NCBI GenBank assembly: GCA_003225055.1
Contig: QIAU01000156.1
Span: 1-64,000 of the forward strand
From: Acidobacteriota bacterium
Lineage (GTDB): Bacteria > Acidobacteriota > Terriglobia > Terriglobales > Acidobacteriaceae
Length of the DNA: 64,000 bases
Direction: 5' to 3'
This document shows positions 18,856 to 27,246 of the stretch, one piece after another. Within the stretch, counting starts at the first letter, position 1; each line of letters starts with the position of its first letter. The notes below the pieces were generated by a model that worked only from the letters and a program-made list of their open reading frames with translations, made no database searches and had not been told where the DNA came from. A program made the position numbers and the translations under genes.

Positions 18856-21069
18856 TTATGCCGTCAGAGTAAAATCCGGTTGCACCGGCTCGGAAACTGG
18901 CGCCTCGGGCGCGGTGGCTTGCGCCGGCTGGTTCAATCGTAGAACCTCTCCCGTGGCGAGCGCCTGCTGAACCAGAAACGTCGTCTCCGTAACTTCTACC
19001 AGTTCGGCAAACGCGATGGGCGAAGGCTTTCCGGAGCGGATCGCTTCGATTGTCAACTCGAGCTCGCGCCGGTGACCTTTGTCCTGCACGCTTTTGAACT
19101 TCTGGATTTCTCCGTTGCGTGCCAATTCAAGTGTCCGGAAATCCTGTAACCGCGCAATCGCGCCCTGGCAGAACACTTCGAAGAACTCCTTCGCAATGCT
19201 GCGGTCGCCATTGGCCAGGTACAGCAGATTGGCAACCGATCCGTCGGCGAACTTTAAGGTGACCGCAATATTGTCCGCTTTGTATCGCGTTCCGTCCGGG
19301 AGGCCGCTTGCGGCCACGCTGTGAATGGGAGATCCGATCACGGAGCGCGCCCAATCCACGAAATGGCAGAACTCGCCGACGATTCGGCCGCCATCGGCGT
19401 GGATCCAGTGGTCATGCGGAATGTAGCCGGCATTAACGCGCGCATGGAGCATCATGGGTTCCCGGCGGTCGGCGAAGAACTGTCGGATTTTTTCGGTAAA
19501 CGGGGCAAAGCGGCGGTTGAAGCCCACCATGACGAACGGCGCGCGGCCAGCCGACCTCTGCTCGGCATAGACCTGTTTCAGCTGAGCCAATTGCTCGCGG
19601 TCGATCGCCAGCGGTTTTTCGACAAACACAGGCTTTTGGGCCTCGCAGGCCTGCGCCGCGAGGGTCGCGTGGGGGCCATGGCGGGTCAGGATGAATACGG
19701 CATCAACATTGGGATCCTTCAGCAGTTCTGAGGGTTGTTGCGCGGTTTGAAACTTGAACGCGCGCCGTGCCGAAGCAGCGCCCGCCCCCGAGATGGTTCC
19801 CACGGATTCGAGGCGCACCCCTGGGATCGCCCGCAGGTTTGGAATGAGTACGCTCGAGGCGAAACTGCCGGCGCCGATCGAGCCAATTCTCACTTCATCT
19901 CCGATTGGGTGTCGTGCGGGCACCACGTTGGGGACAGCCTTCTCGGGCACAGCCGATGCGCAGTTGTATTTCAGGATTGCCGTGTAGAGGCCGCTCTTCA
20001 GGTCAGCGTAAGCCTTGGCGCCATCGTCGATAGCGTACTGATGCTCGAGGAGCGGGTCGACGTTTATCTGTCCTGTTGACAGCAGGTCGAGGAACGCGTC
20101 CATGTTACGTTGCTCGGTCCAACGGACATACCCGATGGGATAGTCGATCCCGTTTTCCTCATACTGCGGGTCGTACCTTCCTGGGCCGTAAGAACGCGAG
20201 AGAGCCAGCGAAAGCTCCTTCGCATACATGTTGCTGCGCGACACTCCCAAGCCGACGTCGCCGACGACAATCATGCGACCGCGATCACGAAGCAAGGTGG
20301 CGGCCATTTCAGCCGGCTGGGCGGAACTGGTTGCGGCGGTGAGCAGGGCGGCATCCACACCGTATCTGGAGAATTCCTTGACCTGCGGCTCTAGGGTTGG
20401 ATCGTTGGCAGCAATCGCCAGATGTGCGCCGAATTCGGCCGCCCGCTTGACTCGCTGGGGCGAAAGGTCGATTGCTACAACCCGGCATCCGGCAGCGCGG
20501 GCGATCTGCAGGGTTAACACTCCCACCAGACCCGCGCCGATCACCGCAACCGTTTCGCCAATGCGGAGGTTGGCCTGCCGAAAGCCTTGCATCGCGATAG
20601 CGCCAATGGTAGTCAAAGACGCCGCCGCCATGGATACCTGTGAGGGTATGTGGGCCGCCAGATTGCGCGGGACAAAGTTGATTTCGGCATGGTTCGCGTA
20701 GGTTCCGCCGCCGCAAGCGACGCGGTCACCCGGGCGGAATTCGTGGACGCCATCTCCCGCCAAAATTACCTCGCCGGCGCAGCTGTAGCCGAGCGTGGTC
20801 AATGTATCCAGTTTTGCGTGCACCTTGTCGTATGCGGCTTTCAGCCCGTTCTGACGTGCGTATTCGATAACCTGTTTGAGGAGATCGGGGCGAGCTTTTG
20901 CCTTGGCGAGGAGTGACTTTGAACTGAGCTCGAGCGTGGCGCGCTCGGTGCCGGCGCTGATTGCCGAATAGTGCGTGCGCACGAGAATCCCGCCCGGGCG
21001 CAGCTCCGGTGCCGGAACCTCATAGGTCGACACCTGCCCTGATTTCCTATCCGTCAACAGCGCTAGCAT
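18856..21069 (-). CDS. Bi-domain oxidoreductase: zinc-type alcohol dehydrogenase fused to Gfo/Idh/MocA
   Basis: The start is set at ATG 21069 (MLALLTDRKSGQVSTYEVP), which overlaps the upstream stop by seven bases; the longer frame to 21183 lies inside that gene. Residues 1-345 are an MDR dehydrogenase: GDRVACGGGTYANHAE near 113, nucleotide loop VIGAGLVGVLTLQIA near 178. Residues about 380-720 are a Gfo/Idh/MocA oxidoreductase: IGSIGAGSFASSVLIPNL near 393, FVEKPLAID near 480, and HFVDWARSVIG near 600 as the catalytic His region. Such fusions accompany heparinase-like genes in EPS loci. It probably performs a two-step oxidation/reduction on a sugar nucleotide or on the growing unit. Confidence 0.9.
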   Translation of the reverse strand: MLALLTDRKSGQVSTYEVPAPELRPGGILVRTHYSAISAGTERATLELSSKSLLAKAKARPDLLKQVIEYARQNGLKAAYDKVHAKLDTLTTLGYSCAGEVILAGDGVHEFRPGDRVACGGGTYANHAEINFVPRNLAAHIPSQVSMAAASLTTIGAIAMQGFRQANLRIGETVAVIGAGLVGVLTLQIARAAGCRVVAIDLSPQRVKRAAEFGAHLAIAANDPTLEPQVKEFSRYGVDAALLTAATSSAQPAEMAATLLRDRGRMIVVGDVGLGVSRSNMYAKELSLALSRSYGPGRYDPQYEENGIDYPIGYVRWTEQRNMDAFLDLLSTGQINVDPLLEHQYAIDDGAKAYADLKSGLYTAILKYNCASAVPEKAVPNVVPARHPIGDEVRIGSIGAGSFASSVLIPNLRAIPGVRLESVGTISGAGAASARRAFKFQTAQQPSELLKDPNVDAVFILTRHGPHATLAAQACEAQKPVFVEKPLAIDREQLAQLKQVYAEQRSAGRAPFVMVGFNRRFAPFTEKIRQFFADRREPMMLHARVNAGYIPHDHWIHADGGRIVGEFCHFVDWARSVIGSPIHSVAASGLPDGTRYKADNIAVTLKFADGSVANLLYLANGDRSIAKEFFEVFCQGAIARLQDFRTLELARNGEIQKFKSVQDKGHRRELELTIEAIRSGKPSPIAFAELVEVTETTFLVQQALATGEVLRLNQPAQATAPEAPVSEPVQPDFTLTA

Positions 21070-22307
21070 GCTTGCCTGTGATTCCCGTACACGGCAACTG
21101 GCTCCTTCGCTCGCCACGCATCGGGGCAAAGATATTGCCGTTTCAGACGGGCTAGAGCATGCAACATCCAAGCCTGTCCCCATCGCATGTACGGCGTACG
21201 GTTAGTCCAGAAGCGATGCCGCTGGAAGAAGAAGGTGCCGTCGTCGCCCCGCATGTGTTCGAGCGTCCAGCTGGCAACCGTGAAAGCGAACTCGCGCGCA
21301 GTTTCATCTTCTTCGGCGAAATCACAGAAGGTCAGAATCGCCTGAGAGCAGGAATGGATGTCGATGGGGTACGCCGAATTGTGGTAGTACTTGGGGGTGC
21401 CGTCGTGGCGAAAGAGGTTGCAAACGTAATAGCGGTAGCCGCGCTCGATGGCGTCGTCGAAACTGCGGTCACCGGTACTCTGCCGATAGTTCAGCAATGC
21501 TGAGAGGTTGTAACCCGTATGGAAACCATCAATCCAGCGGTGCCTGAGTGCCGGCCCGTAGTACCATGCGCCATCGGCTTGTTGCTCGGCCACGAGGTAA
21601 TTCATGGCGCGACGAGCCACTGCGAAGTACTCCGCGTCGTCCGGGGCCAGGCAGGCGAGGAGTCGAGCGGTAAGAGCACTTGCGTTGTAGACGCACGTCT
21701 GATCGCGGGGCGTGTAGCTGAAACATAAGTATTCGGGCGTATCCACTGGCCGGTTCAGGCGCCGGATGAGGAACCGGCCAGAGGAGTGCGCCATCTCCCA
21801 TGCCTCCTTATCGCCAAAGACTTCGGTCATGTCGAGCAAGGCGCGGGCGCAGAAGCAGGTGGCAATCGAGTTGGGGCTGTACGCCGGCATACGTCCAAAG
21901 CGTGAGACATGATCCCAGTCATAGCCCCAGCAATACTCAGATTCCTTCGGGCTTCGCAGCATTTTCAGTTCCGACTTGAGATATTCGGCCACAGCCTGAG
22001 TGTCGTAACCAGAACGTGCCAGGTCGCAATAAGCGGAGATGAACAGTCCCAACGCCTTCGGGTTGCGGCTTTCCGGCACCTGCAGCCAGCGGCGCAGGCG
22101 TAGTCCGCCAAGTCGCTTAGCGAACTGGATGAGGCATACCGCGGGTAGGCCGTGCGCCGGCCATCGCCCCGCAAACAACAGTGAGTTCAGAACGTCAAAG
22201 GGTTCGTAGCCCGCGAATCTGTGTTGCTCGACCCATTTTTGCAGGGTGAGCAACGAGCGGTCCACGGCGGAAGAAAGGTTCTCAGATGTGCTTGCCGGGA
22301 GTGGCAT
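21063..22307 (-). CDS. Alpha/alpha-toroid (six-hairpin-like) protein
   Basis: A 414-aa soluble protein with no signal peptide. It consists of repeated helical hairpins with aromatic-rich linkers (CWGYDWDHVSRFGRMP, YNASALTARLLACLAP, ADGAWYYGPALRHRWIDGFH, YMRWGQAWMLHALARL). The periodicity matches the six-hairpin glycosidase and related toroid folds. WIDGFHTGYN and FRHDGTPKYYHNSAYPIDIHS hold the most polar, possibly catalytic cluster. The family is common in polysaccharide loci without an established reaction. Candidate roles are a lyase, hydrolase or epimerase acting on the oligosaccharide. It is coupled to the bi-domain oxidoreductase by overlap. Confidence 0.7.
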   Translation of the reverse strand: MPLPASTSENLSSAVDRSLLTLQKWVEQHRFAGYEPFDVLNSLLFAGRWPAHGLPAVCLIQFAKRLGGLRLRRWLQVPESRNPKALGLFISAYCDLARSGYDTQAVAEYLKSELKMLRSPKESEYCWGYDWDHVSRFGRMPAYSPNSIATCFCARALLDMTEVFGDKEAWEMAHSSGRFLIRRLNRPVDTPEYLCFSYTPRDQTCVYNASALTARLLACLAPDDAEYFAVARRAMNYLVAEQQADGAWYYGPALRHRWIDGFHTGYNLSALLNYRQSTGDRSFDDAIERGYRYYVCNLFRHDGTPKYYHNSAYPIDIHSCSQAILTFCDFAEEDETAREFAFTVASWTLEHMRGDDGTFFFQRHRFWTNRTPYMRWGQAWMLHALARLKRQYLCPDAWRAKEPVAVYGNHRQAC

Positions 22308-22371
22308 TGACGACCTCTCGCTTTAGGTGTGATTCCGGGAGTCAAAGATAACATCGCATGGGGATAGCGCC

Positions 22372-23355
22372 CTACGGTATGCGCCAGATGGCCATGCCGG
22401 TAGCCATATTCAAGATCGCTTCCGCCCCGCGTTTGGCAGCACTCTTCCCGGCGCTGCCGGGAACGAACACGATGTCGTCGGCTTGGAGCGGCATATCAGG
22501 AGCCTTCGCAGACAAAATCTTCTTAAGCGAAAGCGGGATTTCCTTTGGGCCTTCTGGTGTTTTGCGGATAAGCCGGGCCGCATTCAGGGACGCATTTGGG
22601 TTCGTGCCTTGAGCCAGGGCGATGGCCTGCAGTACGGTGAGGTCTTTGCCGTTTTCCATGACGAACCCCCCCGGCAAGTGAACATCGCCCACGACATAAA
22701 CAATTCCCGCCCGGCTTACCACAACCGTGTCACCAGGCCTTATGGCGGTATTATTCTCCACTGAATCAGGGCCACCTGAAGGGAGTGGCACCCGAACGGG
22801 ATGTTGCGTATCGTTGCGATGGGTGATGACCACTTCCCGCCCTGCCTTCGGTGTGGTGCCCCCGGCGGTGGAGAGGACATCCGACAGACTTCGTGGGCCC
22901 AGGAGGGGATAAATTCCCGGCTTCTGCACCTCGCCCAGCACCGTGATCCCCTGGGTAGCATAGTCTTTCACGAAAATTGCGATGTGAGGGTCGTTAAAGA
23001 GTCCCTTCTGCTTAAGCTGCTCGGCAATAACCTTCTCTGCCTTTTCGAGGGAAAGCCCTCCCACGGCCACCGAACCGAGCATGGGCAAGGTGATCTGGCC
23101 GGCTGAATTGATGCGCACGTCGGTCTTGAAATCCGGCATCCCGTACAGGTTGACCTCTAGCAGATCGCCAGAGCCAAGAATCAAATCCGGCGACGCTAGG
23201 TTGTTGGACTCGGCGAAGGTTGACGTCGGAGATCGAGGCGCGCTGGTGGCGGGAGGGCGAACTTCCGGCGCATCGACCCGTCTCTGGGCGAGGCCGTGCG
23301 TCGCCACCAGAGCCACAAAAACGAGCCTAGTGATAAAGAAAGTCTTGGATTTCAT
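22372..23355 (-). CDS. Polysaccharide export outer-membrane protein (Wza/GumB-like)
   Basis: The start is ATG 23355 (MKSKTFFITRLVFVALVATHGLAQ), giving a clean signal peptide; the open frame to 23595 overlaps the neighbouring gene and is not used. The poly_export domain begins near residue 55 (ILGSGDLLEVNLYGMPDFKTDVRINSAG region). Two SLBB domains follow (GITVLGEVQKPGIYPLLG near 140; GIVYVVGDVHLPGGFVMENG near 215). At 327 aa it lacks a long C-terminal amphipathic extension. It should form the outer-membrane/periplasmic channel that works with the Wzc protein encoded in the same operon. Confidence 0.94.
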   Translation of the reverse strand: MKSKTFFITRLVFVALVATHGLAQRRVDAPEVRPPATSAPRSPTSTFAESNNLASPDLILGSGDLLEVNLYGMPDFKTDVRINSAGQITLPMLGSVAVGGLSLEKAEKVIAEQLKQKGLFNDPHIAIFVKDYATQGITVLGEVQKPGIYPLLGPRSLSDVLSTAGGTTPKAGREVVITHRNDTQHPVRVPLPSGGPDSVENNTAIRPGDTVVVSRAGIVYVVGDVHLPGGFVMENGKDLTVLQAIALAQGTNPNASLNAARLIRKTPEGPKEIPLSLKKILSAKAPDMPLQADDIVFVPGSAGKSAAKRGAEAILNMATGMAIWRIP

Positions 23356-23401
23356 AACCAACTCCAATAACTGGCTATCCCTCTGCCGAAGGGCGTGACC
23401 T

Positions 23402-23998
23402 CTACGCCGCAATCGGAACTGCGGCGCCCTCCGCAACCCGCAATCGACCCTGCCCGTCTTTCTCGTAGACTTGTCCACAGCGGCAGCGAAGGGAATTCCG
23501 CAATTTGCTGCCGCACAGACACATATAACCGACCCTGCGGGCGGGGTTACCGACCACGATGGCAAAATCATCAACGTCCTTGGTGACCACGGCACCGGCG
23601 CCGACGAAGGCGTGACGGCCGATGGTTATCCCGCAAATCAGGGTGGCATTGGCGCCAATCGAAGCACCTTGGCATACCCGGGTTGGCAGAAACTCGCGGC
23701 GGTTCTTTCGCACCGCCGCGCGGGGATTCTTGTCGTTGGTGAAGACGGCGAACGGACCAACGAACACCAGGTCTTCGAGCACCACACCGTCCCATAGGGC
23801 GACGCCGTTCTTGACCGTCACTCGGTCTCCGACGACTACGTTCGATTCCACAAAGACGTGATCGCAGAGATTGCAGTTCTCGCCGACCCGCGCTCCTTCC
23901 ATCACGTGGGTGAACGCCCAGATGCGAGTGCCCCTGCCGATCCGGGACGACTCAACCACGGCAAAAGGATGTTTAAAGTAGTTCAGTTTTTCCAGCAT
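23402..23998 (-). CDS. Left-handed beta-helix N-acetyltransferase (WbpD-like)
   Basis: A 198-aa hexapeptide-repeat protein; the ATG at 23998 is preferred over a TTG at 24004. Repeats include SSRIGRGTRIWAFTHVMEGARV, NVVVGDRVTVKNGVALWDGV and the catalytic-type loop FVGPFAVFTNDKNPRA near 80-95, which is diagnostic of the UDP-2-acetamido-3-amino-glucuronate N-acetyltransferase group (WbpD/WlbB). The tail carries a CLCG...CRCG cluster that could bind zinc. With the DegT aminotransferase and the Gfo/Idh enzyme of this operon it would complete the diacetamido-uronic acid pathway. Confidence 0.88.
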   Translation of the reverse strand: MLEKLNYFKHPFAVVESSRIGRGTRIWAFTHVMEGARVGENCNLCDHVFVESNVVVGDRVTVKNGVALWDGVVLEDLVFVGPFAVFTNDKNPRAAVRKNRREFLPTRVCQGASIGANATLICGITIGRHAFVGAGAVVTKDVDDFAIVVGNPARRVGYMCLCGSKLRNSLRCRCGQVYEKDGQGRLRVAEGAAVPIAA

Positions 23999-24010
23999 TC
24001 TCAATTGGCC

Positions 24011-24772
24011 TCAGTGTCCCGTGCCGAGCAATACGGTTGGAATTGTTTTTGCAAGAAGTTTGAAATCTAAGCCGATGGACCAACGGCGCAGGTATGCGAT
24101 GTCAAGGCGAACCATATCTTCAAAGGACAAACGGTTACGTCCACTTACCTGCCATAGGCCAGTGAGACCCGGCGGCGCTTGGAGGCGCTCCTCATGCCAG
24201 GGCGCATAGTTCTCGACCTCGTAGGGGAGAGCTGGCCGGGGGCCTACCAGGCTCATATCCAACTTCAGAACGTTGAACAGCTGTGGCAGTTCGTCCAGGC
24301 TGTACCGCCGCAAAATGGCGCCCATCCTTGTCACGCGCGGATCATTGACCAGCTTAAATACGCTCCCGTTTTCTGCGGGGCGATTGTCCATCCAGTCCTT
24401 TATGTAAGCGCGGTGCATCCCGTCACTCGCGCCCCAGTACATGGTGCGGAACTTAAAGAACTTGAATGGCCGCCCCTTGTAACCAATTCTGTTCTGCACG
24501 ATGATGGCCGGGCCTTTCGAGTCCAACCGAATCGCCAGCCAGATCACCGCCATCAGCGGCAGCGCGACCAGCACGAGAAGAAATCCCAATAGGAAGTCAA
24601 TCGCTTGCTTGGAACGAAGCTTTGCGCCAGTTAGCGCGCAGGGCCTCGGGCGAACCGAAACTTGCTTGTCGATAACCCGCGTCGCTCCGGTAAGCGATAT
24701 TTCCTGAAATGGCGCGGTGTTCAGCTGTAAGCCGGGGGTGAACTCGGAGCGATTCTGGTCAAGATTTTCCAT
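24011..24772 (-). CDS. Initiating polyprenyl-phosphate sugar-phosphate transferase
   Basis: A 253-aa member of the bacterial sugar transferase family. It has a single membrane helix [19 protein letters not shown], followed by [49 protein letters not shown] and VGPRPALP. These are the family signatures, so this is the phosphoglycosyl transferase that starts each repeat unit on undecaprenyl phosphate. It is of the short form, lacking the multi-helix N-terminal half of WbaP/WcaJ. The ATG at 24772 with GGACCAGG upstream is preferred over a TTG at 24877. Confidence 0.93.
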   Translation of the reverse strand: MENLDQNRSEFTPGLQLNTAPFQEISLTGATRVIDKQVSVRPRPCALTGAKLRSKQAIDFLLGFLLVLVALPLMAVIWLAIRLDSKGPAIIVQNRIGYKGRPFKFFKFRTMYWGASDGMHRAYIKDWMDNRPAENGSVFKLVNDPRVTRMGAILRRYSLDELPQLFNVLKLDMSLVGPRPALPYEVENYAPWHEERLQAPPGLTGLWQVSGRNRLSFEDMVRLDIAYLRRWSIGLDFKLLAKTIPTVLLGTGH

Positions 24773-24926
24773 ACCTGGTCCATGAATACTTGAAACGGCG
24801 CCCTTGGGTGCCGCGGTAATAAAGCAGAATGAATCGTGGATCGCTGTTGTAGGGGCAAGGACGGTGACTGAAGTCAAAGCTTGGAGCCGCAGTGAAGTCG
24901 CACGTTCTGTTATCAGTCTCGAGTCG

Positions 24927-26087
24927 TCATTCGGAGCGGCCTAAGGAACGCATCAGCTGTTCCGCCACGTACTCGACTTCGTAGGTGCGCAGCTCTGGGA
25001 AGATGGGGAGGGAAAGAATGGTTGAAGCGCAGGCTTCGGCGCGCGGGAAGTCTCCCTTTGCGTAATCGAACGACGACATCGCGGGCTGGAGATGCAGCGG
25101 GATGGGATAGTGTATGCCGGTCGATACACCCGCCGCTGCCAGTCGCTTCTGAACGCTATCGCGTCCGGCAACGCGTACTACGTAGAGGTGATACGAGTGT
25201 TGCCGTCCCGGCCGCTCCTGCGGGGTAACTACGGAAGAACCTGCCAGAAGTCGATCGTATTGCGCTGCAATCCGGCGGCGTCGATCGATCCAATCGTCGA
25301 GATGAGCCAACTTAATGGAAAGAACGGCGGCCTGGAGGGCATGTAAACGGTGGTTGTAGCCCGGCGCTTCATGTCGGTATTTGCTGCTACTTCCGTGATC
25401 ACGCAGCAGCTTGAGCTTGTCTGCGAGCGCAGCGTCATTCGTCGTAACCGCGCCTCCCTCCCCGTATGCACCGAGGTTCTTCGAAGGATAGAAGCTGAAA
25501 CATGTCGCTCGGCTGATCGATCCCACCCGGCGATCCCCGAACGTGGCGCCGTGTGCCTGGCAGGCATCTTCGATCATCACCAGCCCACGCGATGCCGCAA
25601 TACCGGCGACGATATCCAAGTCAGCAGGCTGGCCATAGAGATCGACAACTATGATGGCCTTGGTGCGCGCAGTGAGGCGACCGAGCACGTCGTCTGGATC
25701 CAGGTTGTACGAAGTATCGCAAATATCGGCAAAAACCGGCGTAGCCCCGACGGCGAGTACCGCTTCGGCCGTGGCAATGAAAGTGTTAACCGGAACAATC
25801 ACCTCATCGCCGCTGCCAACGCCGAGGGCACGCAAGGTCAGTTCCAGTGCGGAGGTGCCAGAAGACAAGCCGACACAATAATCGGCGCCTACGTAGGCTG
25901 CGAACTGGTGCTCAAATCGAGAAACGTACGGTTCTCCCACGAAAATTCCTTGTTCCAGCACGCCGGCAATGGCGCGGTCGATTTCATCATGGATCGCGCG
26001 GTATTGCCGGCGTAGATCAAAGAAGGGAACGGTCAGTGCCTCCGGAGTGGGCGGAACCGTGGTCTGGAACTGAGAATGAGTGCCCAT
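24927..26087 (-). CDS. DegT/DnrJ/EryC1 sugar aminotransferase (WbpE-like)
   Basis: A 386-aa PLP enzyme. The Schiff-base lysine is K203 in SFYPSKNLGAYGEGGAV. The PLP-ring Asp is in IEDACQAHG near 172-180, and GTSALELTL near 77 binds phosphate. The family aminates 3- or 4-keto sugar nucleotides. Placed between the Gfo/Idh dehydrogenase and the WbpD-like acetyltransferase, it most likely converts the 3-keto uronate to the 3-amino form. Length and motifs are complete. Confidence 0.92.
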   Translation of the reverse strand: MGTHSQFQTTVPPTPEALTVPFFDLRRQYRAIHDEIDRAIAGVLEQGIFVGEPYVSRFEHQFAAYVGADYCVGLSSGTSALELTLRALGVGSGDEVIVPVNTFIATAEAVLAVGATPVFADICDTSYNLDPDDVLGRLTARTKAIIVVDLYGQPADLDIVAGIAASRGLVMIEDACQAHGATFGDRRVGSISRATCFSFYPSKNLGAYGEGGAVTTNDAALADKLKLLRDHGSSSKYRHEAPGYNHRLHALQAAVLSIKLAHLDDWIDRRRRIAAQYDRLLAGSSVVTPQERPGRQHSYHLYVVRVAGRDSVQKRLAAAGVSTGIHYPIPLHLQPAMSSFDYAKGDFPRAEACASTILSLPIFPELRTYEVEYVAEQLMRSLGRSE

Positions 26088-26103
26088 GGAATTTTCGCGA
26101 AAC

Positions 26104-27177
26104 TTAGGGGAGTGTGGGAGGAACGAATTCAGGTGGAGCCTGAGCGAGTTCCGCTGCCGGCATCGGAGCGGGAACCGCGCAATAGTCGATGGTCATGACT
26201 TGTCCGTTGCTGCGCATGGAATTCGATGCAGCCTCGAGCGCGAGTACGACGTTTAACCCCGTCTGCCCGTCGGTCTCCGGTTGCGCCCCGCTTTCCACAC
26301 AGTCCAGGAAATGATTGATTTCAATGAGGAGTGGCTCGGTAGCACTGAGATTGGGAGAAACAATCTCGCCCGTACGATACGTCAACTGATACTCCCCGAA
26401 CGACTCTGGCGTCCTCAAGTCCACGCCCTTGTCGTACAGCTTGACCTTCTCGGCAAGATTCGTGTCATCGTAAATCAGCATACTACGGCTGCCGACCAGT
26501 ACTGTCCGACGCAGCTTGCTGGGCGCCAGCCAGCTTACCTCCAAGTTGGCCAGGATTCCCGAGGGAAAGCGGTAGTGGACACTGGCAATATCGGGCAGGC
26601 TGCCGACGCAGCTTCGGCCGATTGCGGAAACGCACGATGGATTCTCTTCCAGCCAATAGAGCAGGATGGATAGGTCATGTGGCGCCAAGTCCCACAACAC
26701 GTCGATGTCTTTCTGGTGAATGCCGAGATTTACGCGCGAGGAACTGAGAAAGTAGATGTCGCCCAGAATGCCGTCGCGAATGTATTCCTTTACCTTCCTC
26801 ACGGCGGGACTGTATACGAACGTGTGACCCACCATCAGAGTCAAATCCTTGTCGCCAGCCAATTCCGCCAGTTCTCTCGCCTGCAACGACGATATCGCCA
26901 GCGGCTTCTCGACCAGGACGGCCTTACCGCGCTCCAGAATTCTCTTGGCAATATCGTAGTGGGTGCTGACCGGTGTGGCGACCACGAGCGCGTCACAGCG
27001 ATGAATGATGTCGTCCAGGTGTTCTACCGGAGAAACACACGGAAATCGTCGCAACACTCTTGCCAACGCAGCCGGCGACGGATCACAACAGAAGATCTGG
27101 CTACAACGGTTCGTTTCCACTGCCGAGCGCACCAGGTTAGGACCCCAGTAGCCGCAGCCAATCACTCCGAGCTTCAA
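26104..27177 (-). CDS. Gfo/Idh/MocA sugar-nucleotide dehydrogenase (WbpB/WlbA-like)
   Basis: The frame is open to a GTG at 27201, but a strong GGGAGGG precedes a TTG at 27177 by about six bases. That start gives MKLGVIGCGYWGPNLVR, the usual family N-terminus, and a 357-aa protein. The NAD motif GVIGCGYWG, the EKP motif in VLVEKPLAI and the catalytic segment VLWDLAPHDLSILLYWL near 170-186 are all present. WbpB/WlbA oxidises UDP-N-acetyl-glucuronate at C3. The upstream 6-dehydrogenase (WbpA) is not in this window. The next gene in the operon is the matching aminotransferase. Confidence 0.88.
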   Translation of the reverse strand: MKLGVIGCGYWGPNLVRSAVETNRCSQIFCCDPSPAALARVLRRFPCVSPVEHLDDIIHRCDALVVATPVSTHYDIAKRILERGKAVLVEKPLAISSLQARELAELAGDKDLTLMVGHTFVYSPAVRKVKEYIRDGILGDIYFLSSSRVNLGIHQKDIDVLWDLAPHDLSILLYWLEENPSCVSAIGRSCVGSLPDIASVHYRFPSGILANLEVSWLAPSKLRRTVLVGSRSMLIYDDTNLAEKVKLYDKGVDLRTPESFGEYQLTYRTGEIVSPNLSATEPLLIEINHFLDCVESGAQPETDGQTGLNVVLALEAASNSMRSNGQVMTIDYCAVPAPMPAAELAQAPPEFVPPTLP

Positions 27178-27246
27178 GATACACCCTCCCGATTTTTTCA
27201 CCCGTTACTGGGCTGTGAGAGATACAACCAGGTATGCCCTCGACCG

